A stretch of DNA of 64,000 nt from positions 398,267 to 462,266 of the forward strand of contig NCJL01000002.1 of the NCBI GenBank assembly GCA_002278935.1, in the 5' to 3' direction. This document shows positions 9,074-18,964 of the stretch, piece after piece. The position numbers and the translations under genes are program-made. The DNA is from Gallionellales bacterium 39-52-133 (lineage in GTDB: Bacteria; Pseudomonadota; Gammaproteobacteria; Burkholderiales; Gallionellaceae). Below the pieces are notes generated by a model. The model made no database searches, was not told the origin of the DNA, and saw nothing but the letters and a program-made list of their open reading frames with translations. How positions within the stretch are numbered: position 1 is the first letter of the stretch; each line of letters opens with the position of its first letter.

Positions 9074-9820
9074 ATGCAATTATGCGAATTGAATGATTAT
9101 ATCGGAAGATTGCTGGAAACCAGCCGTTTTCGTGACTACTGCCCGAACGGTATACAGGTTGAGGGGCGGGCTGAAATTCTCCGCATTGCCAGCGGCGTTA
9201 CGGCTTCGCAGCGATTGCTGGAAGCGGCAACTGCGTGGGGTGCTGATGCCATTCTCGTGCATCACGGATATTTCTGGCGTAATGAAGATGCAACGGTGAC
9301 CGGTATCAAGAAACGCCGACTTGCGCATTTGTTGCAACATGATGTGAGTCTGCTGGCATATCATTTGCCACTGGATGCGCATCCAGTGCTTGGCAATAAC
9401 GCCCAGTTGGCGCAACGCCTTGAATTTTTGGCGCAGGGGCGATTTGGTGAGCAGGATATCGCGTGGTATGGCGAATTGAAACAAGCGAAAGCGCTCGGCC
9501 AGCTTGCTGAAAATATCACGCACAGCTTGCAGCGCGCGCCGATGGTCATCGGAAACCCGAGCCGAGAGTTACGCCGAATTGCGTGGTGTAGCGGTGCGGC
9601 ACAGGGCTATTTTGAGCAGGCTATAGCTCTTGGCGTGGATGCGTTCCTGACAGGGGAGATTTCTGAACAGAATGTGCATTTGGCACAGGAAACAGGCGTG
9701 GCATTTATTGCGGCAGGGCATCATGCTACCGAACGCTATGGCGTGCAGGCACTCGGTGAACATCTTGCTCGGCAGTTCAAAATTGAGCATTGCTTCTTTG
9801 ATATGGACAACCCGGTTTAA
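9074..9820 (+). CDS. Nif3/YbgI-family dinuclear metal protein (DUF34)
   Basis: 248 residues of the Nif3-like family, which forms a toroidal hexamer with a two-metal site. Metal ligands are visible in ILVHHGYFW, LAYHLPLDAH and the C-terminal AAGHHATERYGV. The function in bacteria is not settled; links to folate/GTP cyclohydrolase-like and metal-insertion roles have been proposed. Divergent from the DegS-like gene (41 bp). In many betaproteobacteria petABC follows this gene; here sspA follows after 149 bp. Confidence 0.88.
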   Translation: MQLCELNDYIGRLLETSRFRDYCPNGIQVEGRAEILRIASGVTASQRLLEAATAWGADAILVHHGYFWRNEDATVTGIKKRRLAHLLQHDVSLLAYHLPLDAHPVLGNNAQLAQRLEFLAQGRFGEQDIAWYGELKQAKALGQLAENITHSLQRAPMVIGNPSRELRRIAWCSGAAQGYFEQAIALGVDAFLTGEISEQNVHLAQETGVAFIAAGHHATERYGVQALGEHLARQFKIEHCFFDMDNPV

Positions 9821-9969
9821 GATGTTGGGCTAGTGCAGTCTCCCCTATCAGCCTGATGATTAAAGGTTTAATTTGGTATTTTGCTGGGAATTAGAGGCTT
9901 AAGCCGGATTTTTAGAGGGACTTTCGACCTGTAACGTGGTATGATTTCGCGTTATTAATAGCCCATGGG

Positions 9970-10581
9970 ATGAACCGCGTAATGATGACATTGTATTCAG
10001 GAACGACAGATCCTTTCAGTCAACGCTGTCGCTTTGTATTGTATGAAAAGGGCATGGATTTTCAGGTAATTGATGTGGATGTATTTAACAAGCCAGAAGA
10101 TTTGGCCGTTATGAATCCATACAATAAGGTACCTGTGCTGGTAGAGCGCGATTTGATCCTGCACGAGGCAAACATCATAAATGAATATATTGATGAGCGT
10201 TTCCCTCATCCGCAATTAATGCCTGCTGATCCGGTCATGCGTGCACGGGCTCGCCTGTTTCTGTACCGCTTTGAGCAGGAATTGTTTTGCCATATTTCAG
10301 CACTGGAAAGCGGCGTCGCCAAAACAGTGGAAAAAGCGCGCCAGGCTGTAAAAGCAAATCTGACGCAAATTGCCCCAATATTTTTGAAGCAGAAATTTAT
10401 GCTGGGCGATGAATTCTCCATGCTGGATGTGGCAATTGCCCCGTTGTTGTGGCGTCTGGATCACTATGGCATTCAGTTGGATAAAGACGCGGCACCTCTG
10501 ATGAAATACGCCGAGCGTCTGTTTTCACGTCCTGCCTATATCGAAGCGATGACACCGTCCGAAAAAGCGATGCGTAAGTGA
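9970..10581 (+). CDS. sspA: Stringent starvation protein A
   Basis: 203 residues with glutathione-S-transferase fold: N-terminal thioredoxin-like TLYSGTTDPFSQRCRFVLYEKG and NPYNKVPVLVERDLILHEANIINEYIDERFPHP, then the all-alpha C-terminal domain. Binds RNA polymerase and modulates transcription in stationary phase. A possible -10 (TATGAT, 9940-9945) precedes it. Its stop overlaps the sspB GTG (GTGA), implying coupling. Confidence 0.93.
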   Translation: MNRVMMTLYSGTTDPFSQRCRFVLYEKGMDFQVIDVDVFNKPEDLAVMNPYNKVPVLVERDLILHEANIINEYIDERFPHPQLMPADPVMRARARLFLYRFEQELFCHISALESGVAKTVEKARQAVKANLTQIAPIFLKQKFMLGDEFSMLDVAIAPLLWRLDHYGIQLDKDAAPLMKYAERLFSRPAYIEAMTPSEKAMRK

Positions 10582-10985
10582 GCGAAACTTCCACCAAACC
10601 CTATTTAATCCGAGCGATTTATGACTGGTGCGCCGATAACGGGTATACGCCCTATTTGTCGGTGCAGGTGGATGCAAACACAAGAGTACCCATGTCCTAT
10701 GTAAAGGAAGGCGGAATCGTCCTGAACATCAGCATGGATGCGGTGCAAAACCTGCAGTTGGGCAATGAAGAGATTACCTGCGGCGGACGCTTTGGCGGGG
10801 TAGCGCATAAAATTGTAGTGCCTATACCCGCTGTGATTGGAATTTTTGCGAAGGAAACAGGGCAGGGATTGGCATTTCAGGGACAGGAATCCAGCCCGGC
10901 TGATTCTGGTTCTGGTGAAACTGATGATGAGCCCCCCCAGGGGCCGCCACCGCATGGCAAGCCGCGTCTAAGAGTCGTGAAATAA
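10578..10985 (+). CDS. sspB: ClpXP specificity-enhancing factor SspB
   Basis: 135 residues. N-terminal substrate-binding domain (PYLIRAIYDWCADNGYTPYLSVQVD, then MSYVKEGGIVLNIS and ITCGGRFGGVAHKIVVPI). A flexible linker leads to the ClpX-binding tail RLRVVK at the C-terminus. Delivers ssrA-tagged proteins to ClpXP. GTG start overlapping the sspA stop; transcription ends at the terminator directly behind. Confidence 0.93.
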   Translation: MSETSTKPYLIRAIYDWCADNGYTPYLSVQVDANTRVPMSYVKEGGIVLNISMDAVQNLQLGNEEITCGGRFGGVAHKIVVPIPAVIGIFAKETGQGLAFQGQESSPADSGSGETDDEPPQGPPPHGKPRLRVVK

Positions 10986-11020
10986 AAAAAAGCCGCAGAA
11001 ATGTTCTGCGGCTTTTTTTA
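10984..11020. terminator. Strong bidirectional terminator between sspB and rpoH
   Basis: 10-bp perfect stem AGCCGCAGAA (10991-11000) / TTCTGCGGCT (11004-11013), ATG loop, with an A run before and a T run after. It serves the convergent sspB and rpoH transcripts. Confidence 0.95.
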
Positions 11021-11088
11021 TTCTTTACTGTTTATGTATGTACGCTCAAGCCCTGCTATAAATCCAAGTTGGACGCGAGAGCAAAATT

Positions 11089-11952
11089 TCAGGCTTGCGC
11101 CATCATGCTGGCTTGCATCTTGCTCAGCGCCTTTTTCTCGATCTGGCGAATGCGCTCGGCCGACACATCAAACTCTGCAGCCAGATCATGCAGGGTGGCA
11201 ACGTCCTCATTTTCCTGCAGCCAGCGAGCCTCGATGATGCGGCGGCTGCGGTCATCCAGGCTGTCCAGGGCGCGGCTCAATCCCACAGTCTTCAGATGTT
11301 CGCGCTCGGTTCTTTCCAGTGTGTTGGAGGGCTCGTTTTCGGTGTCTGCAGCCAGATAGGCGATAGGTGAAAACTTGTCATCCTCATCATCCATGTCCGC
11401 TTCCAGTGCCATTTCACGGCCATTGAAGCGCGCCTCCATTTCCACCACATCGCTTTCGCTGACATTTAGCTCCAGCGCAATTTTCTTCACTTCCTGCGGC
11501 TTCATCGACTCCAGACCCTGCTTCAGGCTGCGCAGATTGAAGAATAGCTTGCGTTGCGCCTTGGTCGTGGCGATTTTTACCAGCCTCCAGTTGCGCAGCA
11601 CATATTCGTGCATCTCGGCGCGTATCCAGTGCAGCGCAAAAGAAACCAGACGAACACCCCGGCTGGGGTCATAACGCTTGACGGCTTTCATCAGGCCAAT
11701 ATTACCTTCCTGAATTAAATCCGCCTGGGGCAGGCCGTAACCTGCATAGCCACGGGCGACACTGACCACGACGCGCAAGTGTGACAAAACCAGATCGCGT
11801 GCTGCATCCAGATCATTGTCGCGCTGAAAACGGGTAGCGAGATCCAGTTCTTCCTCATGCGTCAACATGGGAAAACTCTTTACCGATGAAATGTAATTTT
11901 CCAGACTTCCTACGGAAAGTGACGGTATTGCTAATGGCAAGTTATATGACAT
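11089..11952 (-). CDS. rpoH: Heat-shock sigma factor RpoH (sigma32)
   Basis: 287 residues. Region 2 (QADLIQEGNIGLMKAVKRYDPSRGVRLVSFALHWIRAEMHEYVLRNWRLVKIATTKAQRKLFF) contains the RpoH-box-like segment, and region 4 ends with SAERIRQIEKKALSKM. Directs transcription of heat-shock genes. The ATG at 11952 has a GGAGG 8 bases upstream, better than the in-frame TTG at 11967. A CIRCE operator sits 26 bp upstream, so HrcA repression is likely. Downstream of ftsYEX, the usual order. Confidence 0.96.
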   Translation of the reverse strand: MSYNLPLAIPSLSVGSLENYISSVKSFPMLTHEEELDLATRFQRDNDLDAARDLVLSHLRVVVSVARGYAGYGLPQADLIQEGNIGLMKAVKRYDPSRGVRLVSFALHWIRAEMHEYVLRNWRLVKIATTKAQRKLFFNLRSLKQGLESMKPQEVKKIALELNVSESDVVEMEARFNGREMALEADMDDEDDKFSPIAYLAADTENEPSNTLERTEREHLKTVGLSRALDSLDDRSRRIIEARWLQENEDVATLHDLAAEFDVSAERIRQIEKKALSKMQASMMAQA

Positions 11953-11977
11953 ATACGTATCCTCCAATAATTTAATA

Positions 11978-12004
11978 TTAGCACTCTATTGTTGAGAGTG
12001 CTAG
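11978..12004. promoter_or_regulatory. CIRCE operator (HrcA-binding site) in front of rpoH
   Basis: TTAGCACTC, 9-nt spacer, GAGTGCTAG: 17 of 18 positions match the CIRCE consensus inverted repeat bound by HrcA. It lies 26-52 bp upstream of the rpoH ATG, the normal position for CIRCE near the transcript start. This would place sigma32 synthesis under HrcA. Confidence 0.9.
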
Positions 12005-12054
12005 TCTGTTTGGAAGTTCTATCAATAAAAACTATCTGTTGTTGCGTTCGTATA

Positions 12055-12078
12055 ATTTTTAATAAATTCAATATATTG
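12055..12078 (-). repeat. Weak copy of the dispersed AT-rich repeat
   Basis: Between ftsX and rpoH. Read on the minus strand it shares ATATTGAAT plus an AT tail with the core family, but the TTGATT half is not conserved. Possibly degenerate or coincidental. Confidence 0.3.
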
Positions 12079-12177
12079 GCGATATTTCTTGCTGGTTGAG
12101 GCGATGGAATTGTTGCTTGGTTTGACCATAGCATAATTTTTTAAAGAAGCCAGGCTAAATTTGGAGTATTTCGGGAA

Positions 12178-13086
12178 TCAAGCGCCTTCAATTTGCCATA
12201 GATGCTGCGACACCGACAGAAAAGCACCCAGCCAGCCGAGATAGGCTGAAAAAACCAGAAGTGTGGCGCTATCGCCAAAAGACAGATGCTGCAGACTGAA
12301 GTTGCTGGCATAAAGTTGCACCAGATCGCTCAGATTGATATTCAGCAGACTTAGACTGATGGTGATAATCAGCCAGGCCGTCGTGCCGCCAAGCAGGCCC
12401 TGCACCAGGCCGAAATATAAAAATGGGCGGCGGATAAAGCTGTTGCTGGCGCCAATCAGTTTGGATACTTCAATTTCTTCACGACGGGTCAGGATTTGCA
12501 GGCGTATCGTATTGAAGGTAATTGCAACCAGTGCAAAGCTCAGCAATATCGCGAGGATCAGCACGGCCAGACGACCGAATTTCAGCAACGCTTCCAGCTT
12601 GCGCACCCAGGCCGAGTCAAGCTGTACATGCTCAAATTTAGGCCAGGCTTTCAATTCGTCGCGCAGGGATTCCAGCACCGCAATGTCATTGCCTTTCGGG
12701 TAAATAATAAACGCATGAGGCAAGGGGTTCTGCGCGAGTCCCCCGGTTACATCCGCGAGCCCGGTGGTCTGCTGCAACTGCTGCAACGCCTGTTCGCGCG
12801 ACACAAATTCCACGCGTGAAATATCAGCGTGTTGCTCCAGCTGCTTTGTGAAGCGAGAAATTTCATCCTGGCTGCTGTTCATGTTCAGGAACACGCTGAT
12901 TTGCGGGGCACCTACCAGCTTGTCTGCAACCCCTTGCAAGTTCTGTAACAGAATATAGCCCCCGGTGGGCAAGCTGAGTGCAACGCCAATTACAAGTATG
13001 TTCAGCAGGCTGGACAGAGGGGAGGTGCGCAGGCGCCGCACAGTATATTGCATGACATACAGATGGTGCATCAGCCAGCTTTTCAT
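12178..13086 (-). CDS. ftsX: Cell-division ABC-like permease FtsX
   Basis: 302 residues, four predicted membrane helices (one near residues 25-45 and three in the C-terminal half). A periplasmic loop lies between helices 1 and 2 that in other bacteria activates amidase regulators such as EnvC. The cytoplasmic ILTRREEIEVSKLIGAS is the FtsX coupling motif. Start overlaps the ftsE stop (ATGA). Works with FtsE at the septum. Confidence 0.95.
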   Translation of the reverse strand: MKSWLMHHLYVMQYTVRRLRTSPLSSLLNILVIGVALSLPTGGYILLQNLQGVADKLVGAPQISVFLNMNSSQDEISRFTKQLEQHADISRVEFVSREQALQQLQQTTGLADVTGGLAQNPLPHAFIIYPKGNDIAVLESLRDELKAWPKFEHVQLDSAWVRKLEALLKFGRLAVLILAILLSFALVAITFNTIRLQILTRREEIEVSKLIGASNSFIRRPFLYFGLVQGLLGGTTAWLIITISLSLLNINLSDLVQLYASNFSLQHLSFGDSATLLVFSAYLGWLGAFLSVSQHLWQIEGA

Positions 13087-13736
13087 GATTGAAGCTCTCC
13101 CTGCTTTAGGGACAGTCTTCTGCCTTTGAATTCACGCAGGATATTTTCATCGTGTGTGGAGATCAGTAACGTGGCACCCACCTGATGGAAGGACTTGAAA
13201 ATATCCATGATGGCATTGGCGCTGTCTGCATCCAGATTGCCCGTAGGCTCGTCTGCCAGCAGAATGGAAGGACGGTTGACGATGGCACGGGCGATACACA
13301 GGCGCTGCTGTTCACCGCCAGACAGTGCAATAGGAATTGCCTTTTCGCGCTTTAGCAAGCCGACCTTGTCGAGTGCGGCGCGCACGCGCTTGGCGCTTTC
13401 GCGGTGATCGAAGCCGGCGATTTGCAGGGGCAGCATCACATTGTCGAACAGGTTGCGGTCGAACAGCAATTTATGATCCTGAAAAATCAGGCCGAGGTTG
13501 CGGCGCAGATAGGGCACTGCTCCGGCTTTGATTTTGCCGATATTCTGGCCGTTCACCGTCACGGTGCCGCCGTTGGGGCGCTCGATGGCCGCAATCAGTT
13601 TCAGCAGCGTGCTTTTGCCGGCACCGGAATGGCCGGTCAGAAAAATCATTTCTCCCGCAGCAACCTCAAAGCTGATGTTCTTCAGTGCTGCATAGCCGCC
13701 GGGGTAGCGCTTCGATACCTGCTTGAAACTGATCAT
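13083..13736 (-). CDS. ftsE: Cell-division ATPase FtsE
   Basis: 217 residues, ABC ATPase. Walker A GHSGAGKSTLLKLI, signature LSGGEQQRLCIARA, Walker B ILLADEPTGNLD, switch His in LISTHD. Partner of FtsX in septal peptidoglycan hydrolysis control. Overlaps ftsY and ftsX by 4 bp on each side, so the three are translationally coupled. Confidence 0.96.
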   Translation of the reverse strand: MISFKQVSKRYPGGYAALKNISFEVAAGEMIFLTGHSGAGKSTLLKLIAAIERPNGGTVTVNGQNIGKIKAGAVPYLRRNLGLIFQDHKLLFDRNLFDNVMLPLQIAGFDHRESAKRVRAALDKVGLLKREKAIPIALSGGEQQRLCIARAIVNRPSILLADEPTGNLDADSANAIMDIFKSFHQVGATLLISTHDENILREFKGRRLSLKQGELQS

Positions 13737-14701
13737 GCGTCCAGCCCCAGCAGTGCGGCGACAAAATCCTCCGCCACAAACGGGCGCAGATCATCCAGAC
13801 CCTCACCCACGCCGATAAAGCGCACCGGTAGCGGATGTGACTTGGCAATTGCGGCGATCACTCCGCCTTTTGCAGTTCCGTCCAGCTTGGTGAGCACCAG
13901 TCCGGTCACCTTCAGCGCATCGTCAAATGCTTTGGTCTGACTCAGCGCGTTCTGGCCAGTATTCGCATCCAGCACCAGCAGTATTTCGTGGGGCGCGCCC
14001 GGCAGCGCTTTGTCGATGACGCGCTTCACCTTTTTGATCTCTTCCATCAGGTGCGCCTGGGTGGTGAGGCGTCCCGCGGTATCTGCCAGCACCACATCAA
14101 TCTTGCGCGCCTGTGCGGCCTGTATTGCATCAAAAATAACCGCTGCCGCATCACCGCTTTGCTGCGCAATCACCGTAACATTATTGCGTGCTCCCCATTC
14201 CATCAACTGTTCCCGGGCCGCAGCGCGGAAGGTATCACCGGCGGCCAGCAATACCGATTTACCCTGGCCCTGAAAATATTTGGCAAGTTTGCCGATGGAA
14301 GTGGTCTTGCCCGCACCATTGACCCCCACCATCATGATAACGAAGGGTTGCTGATTGTTTATAGCAAGCGGCACAGCCAGCGGCTTGAGCAGTTTGAGCA
14401 GGCTGTGCGCCAATGCGTCTTTTAATTGTGCCGCTTCCGTCAGGTGCGCTTCCTTGACCTGGCGTCTTACATCGGACAGCAGAAAGCGGCTTGCATCCAT
14501 GCCCACATCCGAGGTAATCAGGATGGTTTCCAGCTCCTCGTAAAGATCCTCATCAATTTTTCCGCCGAGTGAAAACAGGCTGCCAAGCTGGCTGCCGGTT
14601 CGGGACAGGCTGTTTTTCAGGCGTCCAAGCCAGCCAAGGTCACGGCTGGTTTCGGGTTCAATGGTGTTGCCGGCAGGAGATTTTTTAAGGAAACCTAACA
14701 T
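13733..14701 (-). CDS. ftsY: Signal-recognition-particle receptor FtsY
   Basis: 322 residues from the ATG at 14701 (MLGFLKKSP). The frame extends 90 codons further upstream, but that segment is Cys/Ser-rich with no family resemblance and crosses the divergent promoter region. NG domain visible: GVNGAGKTTSIGKLA, the insertion box LLAAGDTFRAAAREQL, DTAGRL, TKLDGTAKGG and IGVGEGLDDLRPF. Docks ribosome-SRP complexes at the inner membrane. Short acidic A domain. Confidence 0.95.
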   Translation of the reverse strand: MLGFLKKSPAGNTIEPETSRDLGWLGRLKNSLSRTGSQLGSLFSLGGKIDEDLYEELETILITSDVGMDASRFLLSDVRRQVKEAHLTEAAQLKDALAHSLLKLLKPLAVPLAINNQQPFVIMMVGVNGAGKTTSIGKLAKYFQGQGKSVLLAAGDTFRAAAREQLMEWGARNNVTVIAQQSGDAAAVIFDAIQAAQARKIDVVLADTAGRLTTQAHLMEEIKKVKRVIDKALPGAPHEILLVLDANTGQNALSQTKAFDDALKVTGLVLTKLDGTAKGGVIAAIAKSHPLPVRFIGVGEGLDDLRPFVAEDFVAALLGLDA

Positions 14702-14843
14702 GATTTGCGCTGTCTTGTACTCTGTAAGTGAGATGGCCGAAAGGTAATAAAATAAGGGATAATGCGTGCTGCTGTTACAGCAACCCAAGGCGCATATTCT
14801 ATTCTGATTGAATATTATTAGTCTAAAAATATTAGGTGTATTG

Positions 14844-16226
14844 ATGCATAAAAATCTGCTGAATAAGTTGCTCTTGCTTGTCTGTCTGCTGCCTCTGGCG
14901 GCACAGGCGAGCCAGCCTGAAAAAACCGTGTTTGAAAAGACCCTGAGTAACGGCCTCAAGGTGATCGTCAAGGAGGATCACCGCGCGCCGGTGCTGGTGC
15001 AGCAAATCTGGTACCGCGCCGGCAGCATGGATGAAAGCACGGGCACCACAGGTATTGCGCATGTGCTGGAACACATGATGTTCAAGGGTACCAAAACCGT
15101 GCCGCAGGGTGAGTTTTCAAAACGCATCGCGGCCGCGGGCGGCCGCGAGAACGCGTTTACCAGCTACGATTACACCGCGTATTTTCAGCAGCTGCACAAG
15201 GACAAGCTGGAGCTGGCCATGAAACTCGAATCCGACCGCATGCACAATCTGGTGCTGTCCGACGCGGAGTTAGGCAAAGAAATTCAGGTGGTGATGGAAG
15301 AGCGGCGCATGCGCACCGATGATCAGCCGCATGGCTTGCTGTTTGAAAAGCTGATGGCGATGTCTTTTCAGGAGCATCCCTACCATAACCCCATTATCGG
15401 CTGGATGAATGATCTGAAAACACTGACTGCAGCCGATGCGCGCAACTGGTATCAGCGCTGGTATACGCCCAATAATGCGGTGCTGGTGGTGGCGGGCGAC
15501 GTCAAGGCAAGCGAGGTATTCGCAATGGCGCAGCGCTATTACGGCAAGATTCCTGCGCGCACTTTGCCGGCACGCAAGCAGTTCAGCGAGCCGCCGCAAA
15601 TGGGCATCAAACGTTTTGTTGTCAAAGCACCAGCGGAATTGCCGCTGCTGGTGATGGCCTACCATGCGCCGACGCTGCGCGATGCGGAAAAGGACATCAT
15701 GCCCTATGCGCTGGATGTGCTGGCAGGCGTGCTGGATGGCAACCAGTCCGCGCGGCTGAACAAAACCCTGGTGCGTGAGCAGCAGATAGCCAGCAGCGCT
15801 GGAGCAGGGTATGACGGCACCGCGCGTGGCCCCAGTCTGTTTACACTGGAAGGCGTGCCTAGCGAAGGCGTCAGTGTGGCCGAGCTGGAAGCGGCCTTGC
15901 GTGAGCAGATTGCGCTGATCGTGCGCGAGGGTATCAGTGCGCAGGAGCTGGCACGGGTCAAGGCGCAAGTCATGGCAAGTGAAGTGTACAAACGCGACTC
16001 GGTGTTTTATCAGGCCATGCAGATCGGGCAAATGGAAAGCATAGGCCTGTCTTATCATGATATTCCGCAGATGCTGTTAAAACTGCAGGCCGTTACCGCG
16101 CAGCAGGTGCAGGATGCCGCACGCGAAATCCTGAAAGACGACAACCTGACTGTCGCGGTACTGGAGCCGCAAGCGCTCACCGGCAAACCAAAACGTGTCA
16201 ATGAGGGAGCTATCCATGCGCGCTAA
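14844..16226 (+). CDS. M16 family zinc peptidase (active subunit)
   Basis: About 460 residues beginning with a signal peptide (MHKNLLNKLLLLVCLLPLAAQA). The inverted zinc motif is intact: HVLEHMMFKGT with the downstream Glu in the helix around ELGKEIQVVMEERRMR. Two M16 domains by length. Probably a periplasmic processing protease working as a heterodimer with the next gene, as with mitochondrial processing peptidase-like pairs. ATG at 14844 places the signal peptide at the N-terminus; the upstream ATG at 14808 does not. Confidence 0.9.
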   Translation: MHKNLLNKLLLLVCLLPLAAQASQPEKTVFEKTLSNGLKVIVKEDHRAPVLVQQIWYRAGSMDESTGTTGIAHVLEHMMFKGTKTVPQGEFSKRIAAAGGRENAFTSYDYTAYFQQLHKDKLELAMKLESDRMHNLVLSDAELGKEIQVVMEERRMRTDDQPHGLLFEKLMAMSFQEHPYHNPIIGWMNDLKTLTAADARNWYQRWYTPNNAVLVVAGDVKASEVFAMAQRYYGKIPARTLPARKQFSEPPQMGIKRFVVKAPAELPLLVMAYHAPTLRDAEKDIMPYALDVLAGVLDGNQSARLNKTLVREQQIASSAGAGYDGTARGPSLFTLEGVPSEGVSVAELEAALREQIALIVREGISAQELARVKAQVMASEVYKRDSVFYQAMQIGQMESIGLSYHDIPQMLLKLQAVTAQQVQDAAREILKDDNLTVAVLEPQALTGKPKRVNEGAIHAR

Positions 16227-17564
16227 TCTGATTGCCGTGATCGCGACCGGCCTGCTGCTGGTTTTTTCCACCGCAGCAATTGCAAACCCGAAAATTCAGC
16301 ACTGGCAGGCAGCAAGCGGCGCGCGGGTTTATTTTGTGGAAAACCACGATCTGCCGATGCTTGATGTGGCCGTCAATTTTCCGGCCGGCAGCGGCTTTGA
16401 CAGCGCGGAAAAAGCAGGCCTCGCCGCATTGACTCACGGTCTTCTGGCCTTGGGATCGGAGGGCATGAGCGAGGATGATGTCGCGCGCAAGATGGCGGAT
16501 ATCGGCGCGCAGCTGGGCGGACATTTTGATGCAGACCGCTCCAATCTCTCGGTGCGCACCCTGAGCAGCAGGGCAGAGCGCGATGAGGCGCTGGCCATTC
16601 TGGCACGCGTGCTGCAACGCCCATTGTTTCCCGAAGCTGTGCTTGCGCGTGAAAAAACGCGCCTGATCGCCGCGCTGAAAGAAGCGGAAACCAAGCCCGA
16701 GAGCATCGCCGCAAAAGCCTTCAGCAAGGCGGTGTTTGGCTGGCACCCGTATGGTCTGCCGTCTTCCGGCGATATTGCCAGCGTGGAAAAATTGCAGCGC
16801 GCTGATCTGGATGCGTTTTATTCCACGCACTATGGCGCGAAAGCTGCCGTTGTTGCGCTGATGGGTGACATCAGCCGTGCCGAGGCCGAAGCCATTGCGC
16901 AAAACCTCACCGCGCAGCTTCCACCCGGCGGCGCCAGCAGCGAAATACCGCAGGTGGTAGTGCAGAGCAGTGCCAGCACCCTGCGCATTCCCCACCCGGC
17001 GACACAGAGCCACATCCTGATCGGCGCACCCGGCGTGGCGCGCAGCGATGAAGATTATTTTCCGCTGTATGTGGGCAACTATATTCTGGGTGGCGGCGGC
17101 TTTGTATCGCGCCTGATGCAGGAAGTACGCGAGAAGCGCGGCATGGCATACAGCGTCTACAGCTATTTTGTACCGATGCAGCAGCCCGGTGTGTTTCAGA
17201 TTGGCTTGCAAACCAGAAAAGACCAGGCCGATGAAGCACTGCAAGTCGTGAATACCACCCTGCTCAATTTTATTGAAAAAGGTGTCAGTGAAAAGGAATT
17301 AACCGCTGCCAAACAGAACATCATTAACGGTTTTCCCTTGCGTATCGACAGCAATAAAAAGATTCTCGATTATCTGAGCGCAATAGGCTTCTATCACCTG
17401 CCCTTGAGTTATATGGATGACTTCCCCGCCAGAATAAGCAAGGTCAGCGTGGCCGATATCAGCGCGGCCTTCAGGCGCAAGGTGAATCCGGATGTCATGG
17501 CAACCGTGATCGTCGGCGCACCCGAGGAAAAAAGCAAAATCGACCAGCTTGAAGGAGCAGGCAA

Positions 17565-17568
<4 letters not shown>
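16216..17568 (+). CDS. M16 family peptidase-like protein lacking the zinc motif
   Basis: About 450 residues, signal peptide MRANLIAVIATGLLLVFSTAAIA. Same fold as its neighbour, but the HxxEH position reads LTHGLLALGSEG, so it is catalytically inactive. The C-terminal R/Y-type substrate-binding loop is conserved (SRLMQEVREKRGMAYSVYSYF). The genes overlap by 11 bp, supporting obligate heterodimer formation: one subunit with the zinc site, one with the substrate loop. Confidence 0.88.
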
Positions 17569-18847
<1,279 letters not shown>

Positions 18848-18893
18848 AGGCAACGGGCAGTATATTTACGGCTGTCGTGAAAACACACAAATA

Positions 18894-18916
18894 CTTGATT
18901 TTATTTAATATTTTTA
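18894..18916 (+). repeat. Dispersed AT-rich repeat, copy between ferredoxin and tandem-receiver gene
   Basis: CTTGATTTTATTTAATATTTT-type match to the core TTGATTATATTnAATATTT with one substitution. It lies in the gap between two convergent genes. Confidence 0.65.
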
Positions 18917-18964
18917 TATTGAGGCAAGCCTGGCAGTCATCTCGCGAGCCGCCTCTGTCATGTT

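Noticed and set aside
14702..14971. 90-codon N-terminal extension of FtsY
   Set aside because: The segment is not FtsY-like and overlaps the start of the divergent M16 peptidase gene; MLGFLKKS at 14701 is the usual short FtsY start.
16210..17244. 344-codon open frame on the minus strand
   Set aside because: Antisense to the second M16 peptidase gene; the translation is low-complexity and lacks motifs.
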